A stretch of 16,718 nucleotides of DNA from Chloroflexota bacterium (GTDB lineage Bacteria; Chloroflexota; Anaerolineae; J102), in NCBI GenBank assembly GCA_013152695.1, contig JAADFV010000378.1:1-16718 (forward strand), written 5' to 3'. Shown in pieces: positions 14,841 through 16,718 of the stretch; the stretch's first letter is position 1; every line of letters begins with the position of its first letter. The translations under genes were made by a program, and so were the position numbers. Below the pieces are notes generated by a model. The model ran no database searches and was not told where the DNA came from. It was given only the letters and a program-made list of their open reading frames with translations.

Positions 14841-15490
14841 CAGACTGACTCCTCCACCACTTCCTGACCCTCAGCCAAAAAGGATTCGAGGACAGCAAGG
14901 GATTGTTGGGGTATCACCAGGGTTTCGTAGCCCAGGAGATCACGAATGTTGACATAGTTGGCACGCAAGGTTTTGACATAGGGCAAATTACGAGCGGACA
15001 ACTCTACATTGACATTCGCTTCAGGCAGAAGCAGCAAAGCGTTACGTCCAGCATCCAAAGCCTCGAGCATTTCAACCATGGCACGGGTGCGCGGGCGCTC
15101 GAGCTGCAAATCATCGAGGACGACAATCTGGTTGGCGTTGGCTTTTACGGTGAGGGCAGAACGTAAAGCAGCACGACGCATCTTGCGTGGCAGTTTTTTG
15201 CGGTAAGAGCGAGGACGAGGGCCAAACACAGTACCACCACCCGCCCATTGCGGCGCACGAATGGTACCTTGGCGAGCGCGTCCGGTGCCTTTCTGGCGCC
15301 AGGGTTTAGCGCCGCCACCGCGGACTTCGCCACGCGTCTTGGTTTTGTGCGTACCCAAGCGCTGATTTGCCAATTGGCGTACCAGAGCCTGGTGCATTAA
15401 AGACTGGTTGACTTCGGCGGCAAAAATCGTATCGGAAAGTTCTACCGTACCGATTTCTTGCCCCTGCATATTTTTCAGTGCGACCTGCAT
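14840..15490 (-). CDS. rplD: 50S ribosomal protein L4 (uL4)
   Basis: 23S rRNA-binding protein whose extended loop lines the tunnel constriction opposite L22. In E. coli L4 also represses the S10 operon. The 216-aa product has the long conserved loop [20 protein letters not shown] to [16 protein letters not shown] (50-86) and [20 protein letters not shown] (89-108). The C-terminal globular part includes VVLDDL and the [17 protein letters not shown] region. AAGG lies 8 bases before the ATG; the start is 5 bases after the rplC stop. Length is normal. Confidence 0.98.
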   Translation of the reverse strand: MQVALKNMQGQEIGTVELSDTIFAAEVNQSLMHQALVRQLANQRLGTHKTKTRGEVRGGGAKPWRQKGTGRARQGTIRAPQWAGGGTVFGPRPRSYRKKLPRKMRRAALRSALTVKANANQIVVLDDLQLERPRTRAMVEMLEALDAGRNALLLLPEANVNVELSARNLPYVKTLRANYVNIRDLLGYETLVIPQQSLAVLESFLAEGQEVVEESV

Positions 15491-15495
15491 CGTGA

Positions 15496-16140
15496 TTACC
15501 TTCCTCTCGTCTTGCGGGCGGCAGAGACGGTAACCAGGCCATTTTTCGGGCCGGGCACAGCGCCTTTAACTGCCAGCAGATTACGCTCGGGATCGACCTT
15601 GACAACACGCAGGTTGTGGACAGTGACACGCTCGTTGCCCATATGACCGGGCATGCGCTTGCCTTTGTACACGCGACCAGGGGTCGAACCAGCACCAGCC
15701 GAACCAGGGCTACGCTCTCGGTCGGATTGACCGTGCGTTTTGGGTTGACGATTGAAGCCGTGGCGTTTGACGCCGCCCTGAAAACCCTTCCCTTTGGAAG
15801 TGCCAGTGACGTCTACAAAATCGCCTTCGCTGAAAACATCAGCAAAGAATTTCTGACCCAGGTTATATTCACCTAGCTCTTCTTCTCGAACCCGGAACTC
15901 GCGTACCGTGCGCAAAGTAGGTACTTGAGCACGTTGGAGATGTCCGCGTTCGCCTTTGCTGAGTTTCTTTTCTTTGATTTCATCGAAACCGAGCTGGACA
16001 GCCGGATAACCATCCACCGTCGGTGTTTTCACTTGGGTGACGTAACAGGGGCCAACTTCCAGTACGGTTACAGGAATCATGACACCTTGCTCGTCGAATA
16101 TCTGGGTCATACCCAGTTTGCGTCCAATAAGACCTTTCAT
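15496..16140 (-). CDS. rplC: 50S ribosomal protein L3 (uL3)
   Basis: Early-assembling protein binding the 3' end of 23S rRNA, with a loop reaching the peptidyl-transferase centre. The 214-aa product starts MKGLIGRKLGMTQIFDEQGV (1-20), has GTSKGKGFQGGVKRHGF (113-129), the PGSAGAGSTPGRVYKGKRMP loop (145-164) and GHMGNERVTVHNL (165-177). The site of methylated Gln150 in E. coli is Ala150 here. The start is certain because two in-frame stops lie just upstream, but no Shine-Dalgarno sequence is within 20 bases; the nearest lies 61 bases away. Confidence 0.98.
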   Translation of the reverse strand: MKGLIGRKLGMTQIFDEQGVMIPVTVLEVGPCYVTQVKTPTVDGYPAVQLGFDEIKEKKLSKGERGHLQRAQVPTLRTVREFRVREEELGEYNLGQKFFADVFSEGDFVDVTGTSKGKGFQGGVKRHGFNRQPKTHGQSDRERSPGSAGAGSTPGRVYKGKRMPGHMGNERVTVHNLRVVKVDPERNLLAVKGAVPGPKNGLVTVSAARKTRGR

Positions 16141-16246
16141 GATCTACTAGCGGTGATAGAACTGCCAACGCCGCAGGGCGCCGCATCATTCCACCACCCC
16201 ACCTCCTTGTCAGGGATTTAGGGGGGTTTTGTTGCCAGGGGCGGTT
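16141..16246 (-). promoter_or_regulatory. rpsJ-rplC spacer with a remote strong RBS
   Basis: 106 bases without a recognised gene. On the minus strand AAGGAGGTGGGG (16208-16197) is a near-perfect Shine-Dalgarno sequence, 61 bases from the rplC ATG. ACCGCCCC (16245-16238) can pair with GGGGTGGT (16200-16193), 8 bp including one G-U, enclosing the site. A run of six C (16226-16221) inside that loop can pair with part of the site. A 7-base direct repeat TGCGGCG occurs at 16185-16179 and 16175-16169. The site is followed by ATGATG (16189 and 16186) after 12 bases, opening a frame that runs into rplC out of register. Possible standby site or leader; function unknown. Confidence 0.4.
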
Positions 16247-16555
16247 TTAGAGTTTAATCTCGATATCTACGCCGGCTGGCAAATTGAGCCGCATCAAGTT
16301 ATCGATGGTTTTGCTGCCGGAAGGAACCACGTCGATCAGTCGTTTGTGAGTACGAATCTCGAACTGTTCGCGTGAATCCTTGTCAATAAAAGGTGAGCGC
16401 ATAACGGTAAAACGCTCGCGTTTGGTGGGCAGTGGCACCGGGCCCACAACCTGAGCGCCGGTTCGTTCCGCCGCGTCCACAATCTCGCGTACCGAGTTAT
16501 CCAGTACACGGTGATCATAAGCCTTTAGCTTGATGCGTATCCTCTGCTTAGCCAT
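16247..16555 (-). CDS. rpsJ: 30S ribosomal protein S10 (uS10, NusE)
   Basis: 30S head protein that also works as NusE, bridging NusB and NusG in antitermination and transcription-translation coupling. The 102-aa length is typical. It starts [20 protein letters not shown] (1-20), has [19 protein letters not shown] (38-56) and the signature [16 protein letters not shown] (61-76), and ends in [14 protein letters not shown] lies 7 bases before the ATG. It is the first gene of the S10 block, 71 bases after tuf, the common fus-tuf-rpsJ arrangement. Confidence 0.98.
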   Translation of the reverse strand: MAKQRIRIKLKAYDHRVLDNSVREIVDAAERTGAQVVGPVPLPTKRERFTVMRSPFIDKDSREQFEIRTHKRLIDVVPSGSKTIDNLMRLNLPAGVDIEIKL

Positions 16556-16589
16556 TCACAGACCTTCCAGAAGTGGGGAAGAAAGATGA

Positions 16590-16617
16590 AGGGCGAATCG
16601 TGGGAGTGACCCGCCCT
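16590..16617 (-). terminator. Possible weak terminator or attenuator between tuf and rpsJ
   Basis: AGGGCG (16617-16612) pairs with CGCCCT (16595-16590), six bp with a 16-base loop, followed on the minus strand by a pyrimidine-rich stretch (TCATCTTTCTTCC) that is not a true T run. It could lower read-through from tuf into the S10 genes. The weak tail and large loop keep confidence low. Confidence 0.3.
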
Positions 16618-16626
16618 GGTTGATAT

Positions 16627-16718
16627 TTATTCGATGATTTCGGTGATGACACCGGCGCCTACGGTACGGCCACCTTCGCGAATGGCGAAGCGACTGCCTG
16701 CTTCCAGGGCTACCGGCA
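16627..16718 (-). CDS. tuf: Elongation factor Tu, C-terminal end (partial)
   Basis: The 5' part lies beyond the window edge; 29 residues and the stop are visible. They read PVALEAGSRFAIREGGRTVG and then AGVITEIIE, the highly conserved end of domain III of EF-Tu, the GTPase that brings aminoacyl-tRNA to the ribosome. The REGGRTVGAG stretch is diagnostic. Placement directly before rpsJ is the common arrangement, normally preceded by rpsL, rpsG and fusA, which would be expected just outside. Nothing in the visible part suggests damage. Confidence 0.96.
   Translation of the reverse strand, partial: PVALEAGSRFAIREGGRTVGAGVITEIIE

Noticed and set aside
15980..16189. 69-codon frame starting ATGATG after a strong RBS and overlapping rplC
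   Set aside because: Not listed as a gene: most of it is out-of-frame rplC sequence and the product looks random. The strong RBS is kept as a finding.
1..16718. Mobile elements, CRISPR arrays, tRNA or rRNA genes, novel operons
   Set aside because: No repeat arrays, transposase-like products, terminal repeats or RNA-gene signatures were seen; nearly all of the window is accounted for by conserved ribosomal-cluster genes.

Overview
This window is a bacterial ribosomal-protein supercluster, and every recognisable gene lies on the minus strand. Read in transcription order (right to left), it opens with the last codons of EF-Tu (tuf). The S10 block follows: rpsJ, rplC, rplD, rplW, rplB, rpsS, rplV, rpsC, rplP, rpmC, rpsQ. 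Next is the spc block: rplN, rplX, rplE, rpsN, rpsH, rplF, rplR, rpsE, rpmD, rplO, secY, map, rpmJ. The alpha block is rpsM, rpsK, rpsD, rpoA, rplQ, and the window closes with truA, rplM and rpsI. A good intrinsic terminator lies about 75 bases beyond rpsI. The leftmost ~110 bases hold no gene I can identify.

The products form one growth-linked set: 16S- and 23S-binding ribosomal proteins, the RNA polymerase alpha subunit, the SecY translocon channel, the methionine aminopeptidase that trims new proteins, a tRNA pseudouridine synthase and EF-Tu. Packing is tight. Several starts overlap or abut the previous stop (rplD/rplW, rplP/rpmC, rpmC/rpsQ, rpmD/rplO, rplQ/truA), which points to translational coupling. 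Two genes often found in this order are absent: adk between secY and map, and infA between map and rpmJ.

The organism is a bacterium with zinc-binding forms of S14 (four Cys, 60 aa), S4 (four Cys) and L36 (Cys3His). truA-rplM-rpsI is joined to the alpha block, as in Bacillus, but without the ECF transporter genes found there. Sequence style (for example the L2 N-terminus) makes me think of Chloroflexota, but this is an impression without database support and should be held loosely.

The gene content is ordinary and I see no mobile element, CRISPR array, defence or biosynthetic system. The interesting signals are in the gaps. The 111-base rplW-rplB spacer has two abutting hairpins, a possible 7-9 bp pseudoknot to the stretch just before the rplB ribosome-binding site (RBS), and a competing helix that would hide that RBS. 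It looks like a candidate cis-regulatory RNA. The 106-base rpsJ-rplC spacer has a near-perfect Shine-Dalgarno (SD) sequence 61 bases from a start codon that has none of its own. Hairpins also sit just before rpsD, rpoA and secY. Four genes appear to use GTG or TTG starts. L2 has an unusual Asn-to-Asp and Asp-to-Ser change beside its conserved peptidyl-transferase histidine.
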